This document shows positions 6,644 to 16,851 of a DNA stretch of 32,535 nucleotides, piece after piece. The notes beneath the pieces are model-generated. The model was not told where the DNA came from and searched no databases. It saw only the letters and a list, made by a program, of their open reading frames with translations. The translations under genes and the position numbers were made by a program. This stretch comes from an uncultured beta proteobacterium (GTDB taxonomy: Bacteria > Pseudomonadota > Gammaproteobacteria > Burkholderiales > Burkholderiaceae_C): assembly GCA_903822205.1 (NCBI GenBank), contig CAIJOK010000082.1, positions 1 through 32,535 of the forward strand, read 5' to 3'. Each line of letters starts with the position of its first letter. The first letter of the stretch is position 1.

Positions 6644-8565
6644 AACGTTTGGCTTGCAATCGCTTTTCGCTGCACTTTCAGTTCACAGTCGCGCTGGCTG
6701 GGGCCTGTGTACTGGGCGCTCTGTCTGTGGTTTTTGTGATTGAGCTGATGCAAACACAGGCTTTGACCACAGAGGTCACCCCGCATCTCACGGATGCCAT
6801 GTTGCTAACCCTGTGTGTGCTGCTGTGCCTATCGGTTTGGCCGGCTCATCTCGTCGTACAACACCTGCTGGCCCCGCTTATTCGCTTGGGTCAGGCGGCA
6901 TCAGACCTTGAAACCAACGCGCAACAGACAGCACCGATCCCCGTCAGCACCCTGCCTGAATTGGTGGTACTGGTTCAAGCATTCAACGCTTTGCAGCACT
7001 GCATCACAGGGCTTCGCAGCGCGCAGGATGACGTGGTGGCGGCTCGTACCCAAACCCTGGCCCACAACGAAACACGGCTAAACCACGTACTCAACGCCAG
7101 TAACGAGGGTTTTTGGGACTGGGACTGGAGTACCCACCAGGTTTACGTTAATCGGCGCTGTTGTCAGTTGCTGGGGCTGCCAGAGTCCGTTTTATCGTAT
7201 CCCTCAGAGACTTTTATCGAAAGCTGGAGTCCGCAGGATCAAACCGGTCCGCAAGCAGCTATTCTTGCCTGTCTTGAGCCAGATGCGCCCACCCACCGCG
7301 AACTCCAAACCCATAAACCAGATGGAACTCCCATCTGGTTGATCGTCCATCAATCGGTGGTCGAACGTCAGGACGACGGCCATGCTTCTCGCGTGATCGG
7401 CTGCATCAGCGACATCACCGATCGGCGCTTGGCCCAGCAGGCCTTGCAGGATAGGACGACTGAACTCAACACCATTCTTGATCTCAGTCCGGATGGCTTT
7501 GTGGCACTTGATTCTGCAAACCACGTGCGGTACGTCAGCATGGCATTCACTCGAATCACCGGTTTGGATGCATCGCTACTACAAACTTTGGACGAAGCTG
7601 ATTTTTGGCGTTGCCTGTATCACAATTGCGTCAGCGACCCTCAGCCCTTAAGCTCTGCCGATCAGGGTACGGTGATTGGTGCAGCGCCTCAATTGATGGA
7701 CACCTTGTGTACGCGAACCCTGATCAATCTGACATACCCGGTGCGGCGTGTGGTTGATGTGACGCGCAGAGGCAGTCCGGCCGACGCAGTTTCACAAATT
7801 TTGTGTTTTCGCGATGTCACCCATGAAGCCGACGTGGCGCGTCTGAAAACTGAATTTTTATCGACAGCGGCTTACGAACTTCGCACACCATTGGCCAGCA
7901 TTTACGGTTTTGCCGAAATATTACTCAACCCAGATCACAATGACCCAACGCGGCATGAATTTGTAGAGATCATCCACCGGCAGTCTCACCTGATGTCGCA
8001 GCTTCTGGATGAACTGCTCAATTTGTCCAGCATTGAAGCCCGGATTGCTGTGGACTTTCACCCCGTTAACACCCCTGTGCAAGCCCTGGTTGAGAACATC
8101 GTGTCCACGATGAACCTTCCGCCTACGCGCAGTGCGCCTGTCATCAGCTCGCCCCATGGCGAATTGTCCATGCACGTTGATGTCAACAAGGCTCGCCAGG
8201 CTATTTTGAACGTGCTGTCAAATGCCTACAAATATTCTTCTGAGGGTGGCGAAGTTCACATCGTTATCGACTTGGTGGATGCCCCCAGTGGCGTTGCGAT
8301 GGTGTCAATCAGCGTCACCGATACCGGCATCGGTATGACCCCTGGTCAAAGCAGCCAGATTTTTGACCGCTTTTACCGTGCCAACCGCACCAGCAAAATT
8401 CCTGGTTCGGGACTGGGCATGAGCCTAGTCAAAGAAATTGCCGACTTGCATGGTGGCAACGTCACTGTGGACAGCGTCCCAGGGAAAGGCACACGCATTG
8501 CCTTGTTGTTTCCGTGTTCATCTGTTCAACAGGCCGATGGCCTACCAGCCCAGCCCATTCACTGA
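6640..8565 (+). CDS. PAS histidine-kinase-like protein lacking the phosphoacceptor His
   Basis: A 641-residue membrane protein. The start is the GTG overlapping the upstream TGA, eight bases after an AGG; a longer GTG start at 6616 is possible. Two membrane segments occur near residues 12-36 and 50-72. They are followed by PAS1 (about 140-265, EGFWDWDWSTHQVYVNRR), PAS2 (about 285-395, DGFVALDSANHVRYVSMAF), an HisKA dimerisation domain and a HATPase domain. The H-box reads STAAYELRTPLASI: codon 412 is TAC (Tyr) where CAC/CAT (His) is expected. N-box (NVLSNAYKY), G1 (VTDTGIGMTPGQ) and G2 (GSGLGMSLVKE) look intact. Its C-terminal half is closely similar to the next kinase, which retains His. Probably a pseudokinase, heterodimer partner or allosteric sensor. 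Confidence 0.85.
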   Translation: MKRLACNRFSLHFQFTVALAGACVLGALSVVFVIELMQTQALTTEVTPHLTDAMLLTLCVLLCLSVWPAHLVVQHLLAPLIRLGQAASDLETNAQQTAPIPVSTLPELVVLVQAFNALQHCITGLRSAQDDVVAARTQTLAHNETRLNHVLNASNEGFWDWDWSTHQVYVNRRCCQLLGLPESVLSYPSETFIESWSPQDQTGPQAAILACLEPDAPTHRELQTHKPDGTPIWLIVHQSVVERQDDGHASRVIGCISDITDRRLAQQALQDRTTELNTILDLSPDGFVALDSANHVRYVSMAFTRITGLDASLLQTLDEADFWRCLYHNCVSDPQPLSSADQGTVIGAAPQLMDTLCTRTLINLTYPVRRVVDVTRRGSPADAVSQILCFRDVTHEADVARLKTEFLSTAAYELRTPLASIYGFAEILLNPDHNDPTRHEFVEIIHRQSHLMSQLLDELLNLSSIEARIAVDFHPVNTPVQALVENIVSTMNLPPTRSAPVISSPHGELSMHVDVNKARQAILNVLSNAYKYSSEGGEVHIVIDLVDAPSGVAMVSISVTDTGIGMTPGQSSQIFDRFYRANRTSKIPGSGLGMSLVKEIADLHGGNVTVDSVPGKGTRIALLFPCSSVQQADGLPAQPIH

Positions 8566-8576
8566 GAGAAACTGCC

Positions 8577-10691
8577 GTGCCCGCCATTGCCACCCATTAC
8601 CGTCGCTCACTTGTCTTGCTTTGGCTGGCTGCAGCCCTGTTGTTGGGACTGACTTGGTGGCATGTGATTGCCCTGGTGTCAGACAGCCACACCAAAGAAC
8701 TGGCCGCAGCAGAACGCGACCTGGCCAATCTGACGCGTGTCAGCCAAGAACACGCTAACCGGACATTCCGTGCTACCGACCAGGTCATCCGTTTTATTCA
8801 GTCGCGCTACCTTGAAATTGGCAACCAGCTTAACCTGACGGCCTTGAGCGAACAGGGCGTGATCGATGCTGAGATATTTCCGCAAGTGGGCATCATTGAT
8901 GCAAAAGGGCTTTATGTGCTGGCCAATCGGCCCATCACCGGCAAACTGGACTTGTCAGACCGCGAACATTTCAAGGTTCACATCAAAGCCGACACGGGAG
9001 AACTGTTTGTTTCCAAGCCCGTTTTGGGCCGTTCCACCGGCAAATGGTCCATTCAGTTGACACGGCGCATCACACGGCCCAACGGTGAATTTGCCGGCGT
9101 GGTGGTGGTGTCGATTGACCCCAACTATTTCACCCGCTTTTACGGTGAGCTAAAGCTCGGCAACCAAGGACTGCTGGCACTGTATGGTCTTGATGGTGTG
9201 GCGCGGGTTCGCAAGGTAGGAACTAAAGAAGAATTTGGCACCAAGGCCACGGATGCCACTTTGTTTGCGCGCATTGCACAGGGACAGACCGAGGGCACTT
9301 ACACCAAGCGATCCGTGGTGGATGGTGTCGAGCGCATGTTTTACTTTCGCAAGATACCCGGCTACCAGTTGGTGGTGGTGGCCGGACTCGATACGCAGTA
9401 TTTGCTAGCCAACCATCAGCGCGCCAAAGAGGCCCTGTGGCTACAGGCAGGTATGGTCAGTTTGCTGATCATGGCGCTAGCGGTCGCCATGACACGTTAC
9501 TTGTGGCAAATTCGCCGCGAAATGCGTATGCGCCAACAAGCACAGCGGCAGATTGAAGACAGAAACGAGCAATTGAATGCGATTTTTGAGCTGAGTCCAG
9601 ACGGGGTTGTAACCTTTGACCCCCAACTGCGGGTCAAGTACATCAGTCCTGCATTTATCCAAATGACAGGCGCACAGGCAGTACAACTTGCAGGCCTCCA
9701 CGAAGCCGAGTTTTCTGACTGGCTGGCGCTTTGCAGCACGCCAGGGGCGACTCCCTTTATCGGCATGGCGGCTTTGCGTCAGCGCATCATCCACTCGCCT
9801 GAAGACCGCACCCTCCTTGAAGTATCTCAGCCAATCAAACGGGTGATACAAGTGGGACTGCGCTGTAGCCAGGCCAGCACGGTATCCCAAATTTTGTACC
9901 TGCACGACGTGACGCACGAGACCGAAGTGGACCGCATGAAAAGCGAATTTTTAGCCACCGCAGCGCATGAGCTTCGCACGCCCATGGCCAGTATTTTGGG
10001 ATTTTCAGAGCTGTTGTTGAACGACGACTTTGATGCCACTGCGCGGCAAGAATTTGTGAGCACCATCTACAAACAGTCCACCTTGATGGCCCATATCTTG
10101 AATGAACTGCTTGACCTGGCGCGCATCGAAGCCCGTCGTGACAAAGACTTTTGCTACGAACGGGTTGACTTGCAAGCGCTGATAACCGACATGCTGAAAG
10201 GCTACCCGTTGCCTGCCGAACGCAGCCTGCCACTTTTGGACATGCCTCTACAGCCTCTGTACCTGCTGGCTGATGCAGGCAAGCTGCGCCAGGCTTTGTT
10301 AAACGTGATCTCCAACGCCTACAAATATTCGCCAGACGGTGGCGCAGTGCAAATCAAAGCTGCCGTCCAACAGGATGACGCACCGGTCCCCCGTATCTGC
10401 GTCGAAATCACGGACTGCGGCATTGGCATGACTCCCGAGCAAGCAGCGCGGGTGTGTGAACGCTTTTACAGAGCGGATGACTCTGGCAAAATTTTAGGCA
10501 CAGGCCTTGGAATGAGCATCGTCAAAGAAATTATTGACTTACACAACGGCACGCTCAGTTTGACCAGCACCCCAGGCCAAGGCACATGTGTTCGCTTGTG
10601 CTGGCCCGCCTATGCCACATCGCATGAATTGCGGCACGGCGTTTCCGTCAACCTCAGAGCCTCTGACACCAGCCCTACAGACCTGGCTTGA
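8577..10691 (+). CDS. Cache-PAS sensor histidine kinase
   Basis: A 704-residue membrane histidine kinase. The GTG at 8577 lies 11 bases after the previous stop and behind GAGAGAAA; an upstream GTG at 8514 would overlap the preceding gene and adds unlikely sequence. Layout: TM1 (about 10-32), a periplasmic double-Cache-like sensor (about 45-285, including DREHFKVH and GVVVVSIDPNYF), TM2 (about 290-312), a PAS domain (about 335-450, SPDGVVTFDPQLRVKYISPAF), HisKA with phosphoacceptor His464 (TAAHELRTPMASILG) and HATPase (NVISNAYKYSPDG, DCGIGMTPEQ, GTGLGMSIVKE). Cache domains usually bind small extracellular metabolites. Paralogous to the preceding His-less protein, suggesting a tandem duplication. 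Its stop overlaps the start of the next kinase gene. Confidence 0.9.
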   Translation: MPAIATHYRRSLVLLWLAAALLLGLTWWHVIALVSDSHTKELAAAERDLANLTRVSQEHANRTFRATDQVIRFIQSRYLEIGNQLNLTALSEQGVIDAEIFPQVGIIDAKGLYVLANRPITGKLDLSDREHFKVHIKADTGELFVSKPVLGRSTGKWSIQLTRRITRPNGEFAGVVVVSIDPNYFTRFYGELKLGNQGLLALYGLDGVARVRKVGTKEEFGTKATDATLFARIAQGQTEGTYTKRSVVDGVERMFYFRKIPGYQLVVVAGLDTQYLLANHQRAKEALWLQAGMVSLLIMALAVAMTRYLWQIRREMRMRQQAQRQIEDRNEQLNAIFELSPDGVVTFDPQLRVKYISPAFIQMTGAQAVQLAGLHEAEFSDWLALCSTPGATPFIGMAALRQRIIHSPEDRTLLEVSQPIKRVIQVGLRCSQASTVSQILYLHDVTHETEVDRMKSEFLATAAHELRTPMASILGFSELLLNDDFDATARQEFVSTIYKQSTLMAHILNELLDLARIEARRDKDFCYERVDLQALITDMLKGYPLPAERSLPLLDMPLQPLYLLADAGKLRQALLNVISNAYKYSPDGGAVQIKAAVQQDDAPVPRICVEITDCGIGMTPEQAARVCERFYRADDSGKILGTGLGMSIVKEIIDLHNGTLSLTSTPGQGTCVRLCWPAYATSHELRHGVSVNLRASDTSPTDLA

Positions 10692-12895
10692 ATTTCGTGC
10701 AATCACAGAACTTTTCGCGTCAATACAACCGGATGGTTCTGTTGCTGGTGGCCATCGTGCTGGGGGTCGTCAGCCTGAATTACTGGAAAAACATGATGGC
10801 TCTGGACCACGGGGTTCAGATCAATCTGGCGGGTCGCCAACGCATGCTGACGCAACGCATACACCGGTTGTTGTTGCAGATTCATGGCACCTCGTCACAA
10901 AACTTACTCTTGCCGCAGCACGTTGTGGCGCTAGACACAGCAGCCAAGCTGTTCAACGATACCTTGCAGGGCTTTACCTACGGAACGCCAACACGCAACA
11001 GTGCCAATCAAGCTGTGCAATTTGACCCCATCGACGACCCTGGAATCCGTGGCACGCTGGGCAATGCCCAGGCGCTATGGCGAGGTTATATGCCCTTGTT
11101 ACAGGCGCTCACAAGCCTGCCAACACCTGACAACGTGCAGGCAGCCTTGGCTTATGCCGATCGCCATTCTGAACAACTGCTTGAGCTGATGGAGCAACTG
11201 ACCACCCAAATGACGTTTCACAGTCAGGCACACGCACATCAGTTGCTTTGGCTTGAGGGCTTGTCGTTGACATTGCTCCTTCTGCTGCTTGTGTGGTCCT
11301 TGTCACTCAAACGTCAATTGAATTTGGACGCACAAGCCAGAATCGAGGGCCTTCAACAACAAGTTGCCCACAGTGCGACAGAGCTGCAATCGGTCACCCG
11401 TCAGATCGACGATCTGATCGAAGTCAGCCCTGATATGGTGTGGGAAAAAGACACCATCGGGGTCTATCAAAGCTGCAATTTGCCTTTTGAAAACCACTTT
11501 GGATTAAGCCCCGGTCAGATCATCGGCAAAACCGACTTTGATCTGGTGTCCTATGACTTGGCCCAAACCTACCGTGAGAGCGACCGCCAGGCCATCGCTG
11601 CACGCCAACCCACCCGCCTTGAAGAATGGCACACCCCGGCCGGCAGCAACGATGCCTGTCTGTATGAAATCATCAGATCTCCCATTCGCGATGTGACCGG
11701 CAAATTAACAGGACTGCAATGCGTTGCACGCGACATCACCGAACGAAGAGCGGCTGAGACCGCTTTAGCCGCAGCAGATAGCCATCGACGCATGCTTGAG
11801 CTGTGCATTGCCAAACTCAATGACGTGGTGGTGATCACAGAGGCTGACGCTGTCGACGAACCCGGGCCGCGCATCGTGTTTGTGAATGATGCCTTTGAGC
11901 AATTGACCGGCTACAGCCGAGACGAGGTCATCGGCCAGTCCCCCCGTCTGTTGCAGGGCGCAAAAACACGTCGCAGTGAGTTAAGCCGCATCCGCGATGC
12001 TTTGAGGGCCTGGAAAAGTGTGCAAACCGAACTGATCAATTACAAAAAAAACGGCGATGAGTATTGGACCGAGATCAACATCACCCCGGTGGCCGATGCC
12101 ACAGGCCGATTTACCCGCTGGATAGCAGTGCAGCGCGACATCACAGCGCGCAAAAAAGTCGATGCCGAGATGCTGCTGATGTGTGACCGTGCCAATGAAA
12201 GTTCACGGCTCAAGTCCGAGTTTTTGTCGGCCATCAGTCACGAAATGCGTACGCCCATGAATGCTGTACTGGGTATGGCGCAATTGCTACTCAAGACCCC
12301 ACTGACGAACAGACAAACCTTGTACGTCAACCATATCTTTGAAGCCGCCACAAACTACGTACAGGTCATCAACAAAGCCCTAGATTTCTCAAGCATGGAA
12401 GGGGGCCATCTGGTCATTGAATGGCTGCCGTTTGATCTGCGGGCATTGATGGCAACCCTGGAGCTATTCACAGCACCCAAAGCGCAGGCGAAACGTCTGA
12501 CGCTGCACTGCACCATCGACCACACACTGCCGCAGCAACTACAGGGGGACGAACGCCGATTGCGCCAATGCCTGCTGATTTTGCTGGACAACGCTGTCAA
12601 ATTTACTGCCAAAGGGGGCATTGTCCTGAATGCCCGTGCGGTGTCTCGGTTAGGCCAAGTGTGGTTGCGGCTGGAGGTGACCGACACCGGCATCGGCCTG
12701 GGCGACGAGGTTCGGGAACGCTTGTTTCACCCCTTTGTTCAGGGCGAAGGCGGCATGACGAGGCAGTACAGTGGCATTGGGCTGGGCCTCGTAGTTTGCC
12801 GGCAACTGGTTGAGCTGATGCAGGGCCGCATGGATGTGGACAGCACACCTGACCGCGGCAGCACTTTTTGGCTTGAACTGCCGATCAGGGGGTAA
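10688..12895 (+). CDS. PilJ/NarX-like sensor, double-PAS histidine kinase
   Basis: A 735-residue membrane kinase, probably starting at a TTG that overlaps the preceding TGA; a GTG at 10697 and an ATG at 10733 are alternatives, and none has a good Shine-Dalgarno. TM1 lies at about 14-33. It is followed by the signature INLAGRQRMLTQRI (about 45-58) of the PilJ/NarX-type N-terminal sensor family, some members of which detect nitrate. TM2 is at about 184-205. PAS1 (about 235-355) and PAS2 (about 375-490, with NDAFEQLTGYSRDEVIGQSP) follow. PAS2 looks LOV-like but has no photoactive Cys (RLLQGAKTRR follows). HisKA carries His518 (ISHEMRTPMNAVLGM); HATPase motifs are LLDNAVKF, VTDTGIGLGDE and GIGLGLVVC. 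Nitrate as ligand is a guess from the family. Confidence 0.88.
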   Translation: MNFVQSQNFSRQYNRMVLLLVAIVLGVVSLNYWKNMMALDHGVQINLAGRQRMLTQRIHRLLLQIHGTSSQNLLLPQHVVALDTAAKLFNDTLQGFTYGTPTRNSANQAVQFDPIDDPGIRGTLGNAQALWRGYMPLLQALTSLPTPDNVQAALAYADRHSEQLLELMEQLTTQMTFHSQAHAHQLLWLEGLSLTLLLLLLVWSLSLKRQLNLDAQARIEGLQQQVAHSATELQSVTRQIDDLIEVSPDMVWEKDTIGVYQSCNLPFENHFGLSPGQIIGKTDFDLVSYDLAQTYRESDRQAIAARQPTRLEEWHTPAGSNDACLYEIIRSPIRDVTGKLTGLQCVARDITERRAAETALAAADSHRRMLELCIAKLNDVVVITEADAVDEPGPRIVFVNDAFEQLTGYSRDEVIGQSPRLLQGAKTRRSELSRIRDALRAWKSVQTELINYKKNGDEYWTEINITPVADATGRFTRWIAVQRDITARKKVDAEMLLMCDRANESSRLKSEFLSAISHEMRTPMNAVLGMAQLLLKTPLTNRQTLYVNHIFEAATNYVQVINKALDFSSMEGGHLVIEWLPFDLRALMATLELFTAPKAQAKRLTLHCTIDHTLPQQLQGDERRLRQCLLILLDNAVKFTAKGGIVLNARAVSRLGQVWLRLEVTDTGIGLGDEVRERLFHPFVQGEGGMTRQYSGIGLGLVVCRQLVELMQGRMDVDSTPDRGSTFWLELPIRG

Positions 12896-12939
12896 AAATG
12901 TTGAAGGGAAACGTAAATACCAAATGTGCAAAACACCGC

Positions 12940-12975
12940 GATCACGATCACGATCACGATCACGATCACGTTCAC
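12940..12975 (+). repeat. hexanucleotide tandem repeat (GATCAC)n
   Basis: Five perfect GATCAC units (12940-12969) and one changed copy GTTCAC (12970-12975) sit in the 136-base gap between the PilJ-type kinase and the hybrid kinase. The run ends 56 bases before the hybrid-kinase ATG. Each perfect unit contains GATC. The array could vary in length by slippage and change the distance between upstream control sequence and the ribosome-binding site. Confidence 0.9.
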
Positions 12976-13031
12976 ACGACGGGGGCCTTGACCAAAACGT
13001 CCCACCATTTTTTTGACACTGGAGCACATCC

Positions 13032-16000
13032 ATGAACAAATTGATCAGTTTTCTCGAAAAAAAGCCACTGGGAACCCAATTGCGCTGGGGCATCGGTACG
13101 CTGCTGGGCATTGCCTTATTGCTAGGCGGACAGTCCATCTACGGTGCGCGTCAGCAAGCCATTCAGATCAGGCACATGTATGAAGTCGATCTGCTGGGTG
13201 TGTCTCACATCAAAGAGGCCAATATCCACTTGATGGAGATCGGGCGATCGCTGCGGCAAATGATGTTGGCACCCAATGCGTTGGAGCGGTCTGAAGCCAG
13301 ACGCACGCTTGAGTCGGCACGTGATGAGCTGTTGTTACACATCGAATCGAGCAAGGCGCACGTTGTTCAGCATGAAAACCAGCATCTGCTGGAAGCCACC
13401 CAAAACATGGTGGTGCGTTACCTGCGAAATGTGGATCAGATTGTTACGCAGGTGAACGCCAATCGAGAGTACAGGGTGGATGCCACCGCAGGTCTGCTCT
13501 TCGAGGCTGACAACGTCAACGTATTTGAAGAAACGCATCGGCTGATGAGTGAGCTGGTCAAAAACAAAGAGGTCGGAGCAATGCGCGCTTGGGAAAATTC
13601 CATTGCCTTTGCCAATACCACTGAGCGGATCAGTCTGGCCTTGTTGGTGATTGGACTGACGACGGGTTTGGGCGTGGGGCTGCTACTGGGGGTTGCGGTG
13701 CGCTTGCCGCTGGATCGGCTGCGCCTGAGCATTGACGGCCTGGCCCGTGGTCAACTTGAACTTGCCGTGCCACACACAGATTTTAAAAACGAGGTGGGCG
13801 ACATGGCACGCGCAATCACAGTGCTTCGTCAGACCGCTGTCGATGCTGAAACTTTGCGCTGGGTCAAATCTGGGGTGAACGATATTTCTGCCAAAGTTCT
13901 GTCCATCGACCGGCTTGAGACCTTTGCCTCTGTGCTGATGGCGCAATTAACGCCCATGGTTGGGGCGCAGACCGGCCTGTTGTATGTTCAGGACATCCAA
14001 AAAAACCACTACGCCTATGCCGGCGGGGCCGGCGTGGCTGACGCTTCCAAACTTATCCCTTTTTTTGGCGTCGATCAGGGTCTTGTGGGGCAATGTGCCC
14101 GCCAGGTCGTCCCCATCACCTTGAATCAGATCGATCAACACGACTTGCGGGTGCAGTCTGGCCTGGTGGATGCCATGCCGCGCACCGTGTCTCTGTTGCC
14201 CGTGGTCAGCGTGGGCACGGGCATGGTGATCGCCGTGCTCGAATTGTGCAGACTGGACAGCCCCAGTGCCCGTCATCACGCCCTGCTGTCAGCCATGATG
14301 CCGCTGATCGCGCTTAATCTTGAAATTTTGGAGCGCAACCGTCTCACCCGTGAATTGCTTGCCACAACCCAGGCCCAAGCCTGTGATCTGGAACGTTCAG
14401 AAGAGGAAATGCGGATGCAGCAAAATGCCCTGAGAGAGCAATCCCTGCAATTGCACCAACAGAATGAAAAAATCACGGAAGCCGCCGAGAAAGCTGAGCT
14501 TGCCACCCGCGCCAAGAGCGAATTTTTGGCCAACATGAGCCATGAAATTCGCACCCCCATGAACGCGGTGATCGGTATGTCGCATCTGGCACTCAAAACC
14601 GATCTGTCGGATAAACAACGTGACTACGTCAGCAAGATCAATTCTGAGGGCAAGGCCCTGTTAGGCATCATCAACGACATCTTGGACTACTCCAAGATGG
14701 AAGCCGACAAGATGACGCTGGAGTTGGCACCATTCTGGCTGGACAACGTGCTCGACAGCGTGTGTACGCTGGTGGCGCAAAAAGCCCATGAGAAAGGCCT
14801 AGAGTTTTTGATCCGGGTGCAGCCCGATGTACCCCAGTCGCTGGTGGGTGATGCCATCCGCTTCAAACAAATTTTGACCAATTTGACCAACAATGCCATC
14901 AAATTTACCGAACGCGGCCAGGTCAATCTGACGGTGGCAGTGGCGCAGCATCCCAAAACCCCGCATGGGCAAGACGGGCAACTGGATCGTATTCAGTTGC
15001 GGGTGTCGGTTCAAGACACTGGCATAGGCATGACAGCAGAGCAACTCAGTCACCTGTTCACCTCGTTTTCCCAGGCTGACAGCTCGACGACGCGCCGTTT
15101 TGGAGGCACCGGTTTAGGCCTGGCAATCTCCAAACGCTTTATCGAGATGATGGAAGGACAGATCGATGTGGTGTCTGAGCTGGGCGTTGGCAGTACGTTT
15201 AGCCTGACTGTCTGGATGGACCAGTCAGCCCAGCAAACACGGTCTCCTTTGATGACCGAGGCCGATCGCAGTGTGCGCGTGCTGGTGGTGGACGATAACG
15301 ATGCGGCACGCCAAATTTTGACCGAGCAGTTGACCGGTCTGGGCCTGCGTTCCGATACCGCCTCAAGCGGTCAGGCGGGTTTGCACGCTTTGCACAGCGC
15401 TGATCTGGCTGACCCCTATGAACTGGTCTTGATGGACTGGAAAATGCCCGGTATGGATGGCATTGAGGCCACCCGTCGCATCGTTCAGGATGCCACACTG
15501 GCGCACCACCCTGCGGTGGTGATGGTCACCGCATTTGGGGCTGACGAGGCCAGAACTGCTGGATTGATCGCAGGTGCGAGTGCGTTTTTGGACAAACCGG
15601 TCAGCCAGTCGCGCCTGTGGGACACCTTGGCTGGCATGATTCGGCCCGAGACGGTTGCTTTGGGGGATGTCGCGTTGCAAGCGGTCAACACCGGTCAACT
15701 GGATGGTTTAAGCGTGTTGTTGGTCGAGGACAACGAGATCAACCAGCAAATTGCACGCGAACTGATGGAGTCCATGGGCGTGCTGGTCACCTTGGCAGGC
15801 AATGGACAGCAGGCGCTGGACTTGCTGCAAGCCGCAGCGCAACCCCTGCCGTGGTCGCTGGTACTGATGGACTTGCAAATGCCGGTGATGGATGGCCACA
15901 AGGCAACGCTGATCTTGCGCCAACAAGATCGCTTCAAAAATTTGCCCATCGTTGCTTTGACCGCCCACGCCGCCACCCATGAGGCCGAGCGCTGCCTGGC

Positions 16001-16808
16001 TGAAGGCATGAACGCCCACCTGACCAAGCCGATCGATCCGGACGAGCTATTCATGTGTCTGGCGCAGTGGGGCAAACCGGTGTCTGGCCCGGGCCGTCAC
16101 CTGGCGGCGAATGGTGTTGCACATCAGCCTGTCATGCCCGTCCATTCTGCGCAGAGCGCGACTGTGTCAATAACACCCATCGTGCCTTCGTTCCAGATTG
16201 AAGAGGTCAACGTAGCCAGTGGTTTGCGCCTGTGTGCCGGCAACTTGAATCTTTACATGGACTTGCTTGTCAAGTTTTTGCACAACATCAGCCTGTTGCC
16301 TGCGCAGTTACAAGAGGATATCAACCAGCAGAAATGGGAGCAGGCAGAGCGTACTGTTCACAGCCTGAAGGGCGTGGCGGCCAACATCGGCGCTGAACGG
16401 TGCAGTGCGCTAAGTGGCGATCTGGAACAGGTTCTGAGCCAGGCAGTGGTGCAGGGTTACCTGGCCAACGATCCTGCGCAGCTTGTCGCCCCTTTGCTGG
16501 AACACCTGGGGCAACTGGCACAAAACATGCAAACGGTACTGGCCTCTGAGACGCAACTTGCGCCTTCTGCCAAGACGACACCGAGCGAGCCAGTGGATGC
16601 AAAGCAACTGCAACAGGTGATCCAACAATTGGCTGATTTACTTCAAGCCGATAACGTCGAGGCCGAGCTGCTGCTGCAATCGCAAGCGCTTGTGCTGCGC
16701 TACGGCCTGGGCGGCCAGGCCTTTGATCTGATGGAGGTCCAAGTGCGTGATTTTGATTATTCTGATGCGCTTGACACGCTGCAAGAAGCCACGTCGGTGA
16801 CACCGTGA
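13032..16808 (+). CDS. hybrid sensor histidine kinase (4HB-HAMP-GAF-HisKA-HATPase-REC-REC-Hpt)
   Basis: A 1258-residue BarA/EvgS-like phosphorelay kinase. GGAG seven bases before the ATG supports the start. Domains in order: TM1 (about 18-38), a periplasmic four-helix-bundle-like sensor (about 40-195), TM2 (about 198-222), HAMP (about 223-275), GAF (about 290-435), a coiled coil (about 440-490), HisKA with His504 ([18 protein letters not shown]), HATPase ([35 protein letters not shown]), receiver 1 with Asp802 ([13 protein letters not shown]), receiver 2 with Asp947 ([13 protein letters not shown]), and a C-terminal Hpt with His1110 ([12 protein letters not shown]). All phosphotransfer residues needed for a His-Asp-His relay are present. 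The Hpt may pass phosphate to the single receiver, the HTH receiver or the HD-GYP protein that follows 43 bases downstream. Confidence 0.93.
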   Translation: MNKLISFLEKKPLGTQLRWGIGTLLGIALLLGGQSIYGARQQAIQIRHMYEVDLLGVSHIKEANIHLMEIGRSLRQMMLAPNALERSEARRTLESARDELLLHIESSKAHVVQHENQHLLEATQNMVVRYLRNVDQIVTQVNANREYRVDATAGLLFEADNVNVFEETHRLMSELVKNKEVGAMRAWENSIAFANTTERISLALLVIGLTTGLGVGLLLGVAVRLPLDRLRLSIDGLARGQLELAVPHTDFKNEVGDMARAITVLRQTAVDAETLRWVKSGVNDISAKVLSIDRLETFASVLMAQLTPMVGAQTGLLYVQDIQKNHYAYAGGAGVADASKLIPFFGVDQGLVGQCARQVVPITLNQIDQHDLRVQSGLVDAMPRTVSLLPVVSVGTGMVIAVLELCRLDSPSARHHALLSAMMPLIALNLEILERNRLTRELLATTQAQACDLERSEEEMRMQQNALREQSLQLHQQNEKITEAAEKAELATRAKSEFLANMSHEIRTPMNAVIGMSHLALKTDLSDKQRDYVSKINSEGKALLGIINDILDYSKMEADKMTLELAPFWLDNVLDSVCTLVAQKAHEKGLEFLIRVQPDVPQSLVGDAIRFKQILTNLTNNAIKFTERGQVNLTVAVAQHPKTPHGQDGQLDRIQLRVSVQDTGIGMTAEQLSHLFTSFSQADSSTTRRFGGTGLGLAISKRFIEMMEGQIDVVSELGVGSTFSLTVWMDQSAQQTRSPLMTEADRSVRVLVVDDNDAARQILTEQLTGLGLRSDTASSGQAGLHALHSADLADPYELVLMDWKMPGMDGIEATRRIVQDATLAHHPAVVMVTAFGADEARTAGLIAGASAFLDKPVSQSRLWDTLAGMIRPETVALGDVALQAVNTGQLDGLSVLLVEDNEINQQIARELMESMGVLVTLAGNGQQALDLLQAAAQPLPWSLVLMDLQMPVMDGHKATLILRQQDRFKNLPIVALTAHAATHEAERCLAEGMNAHLTKPIDPDELFMCLAQWGKPVSGPGRHLAANGVAHQPVMPVHSAQSATVSITPIVPSFQIEEVNVASGLRLCAGNLNLYMDLLVKFLHNISLLPAQLQEDINQQKWEQAERTVHSLKGVAANIGAERCSALSGDLEQVLSQAVVQGYLANDPAQLVAPLLEHLGQLAQNMQTVLASETQLAPSAKTTPSEPVDAKQLQQVIQQLADLLQADNVEAELLLQSQALVLRYGLGGQAFDLMEVQVRDFDYSDALDTLQEATSVTP

Positions 16809-16851
16809 TGACAATGTGATGACACATTTCAACCCAAAATAGGGATACGCC

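Noticed and set aside
11860-11980. LOV photoreceptor domain in the PilJ-type kinase
   Set aside because: The PAS2 domain has the overall LOV-like pattern, but the flavin-binding Cys is absent (GQSPRLLQG instead of GRNCRFLQG).
12940-12975. CRISPR array or iteron origin
   Set aside because: The units are only six bases and directly adjoining, with no spacers and no cas or rep gene nearby.
12834-13016. Arg-Ser repeat protein across the hexanucleotide array
   Set aside because: The RSRSRS pattern is only the translation of the repeat, the frame overlaps the end of the preceding kinase, and no ribosome-binding site is present.
13013-13018. Perfect TTGACA as a promoter of the hybrid kinase
   Set aside because: It lies two bases before the ribosome-binding site, so any -10 box would fall inside the coding region. 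No TATAAT-like sequence is at the right distance for this gene.
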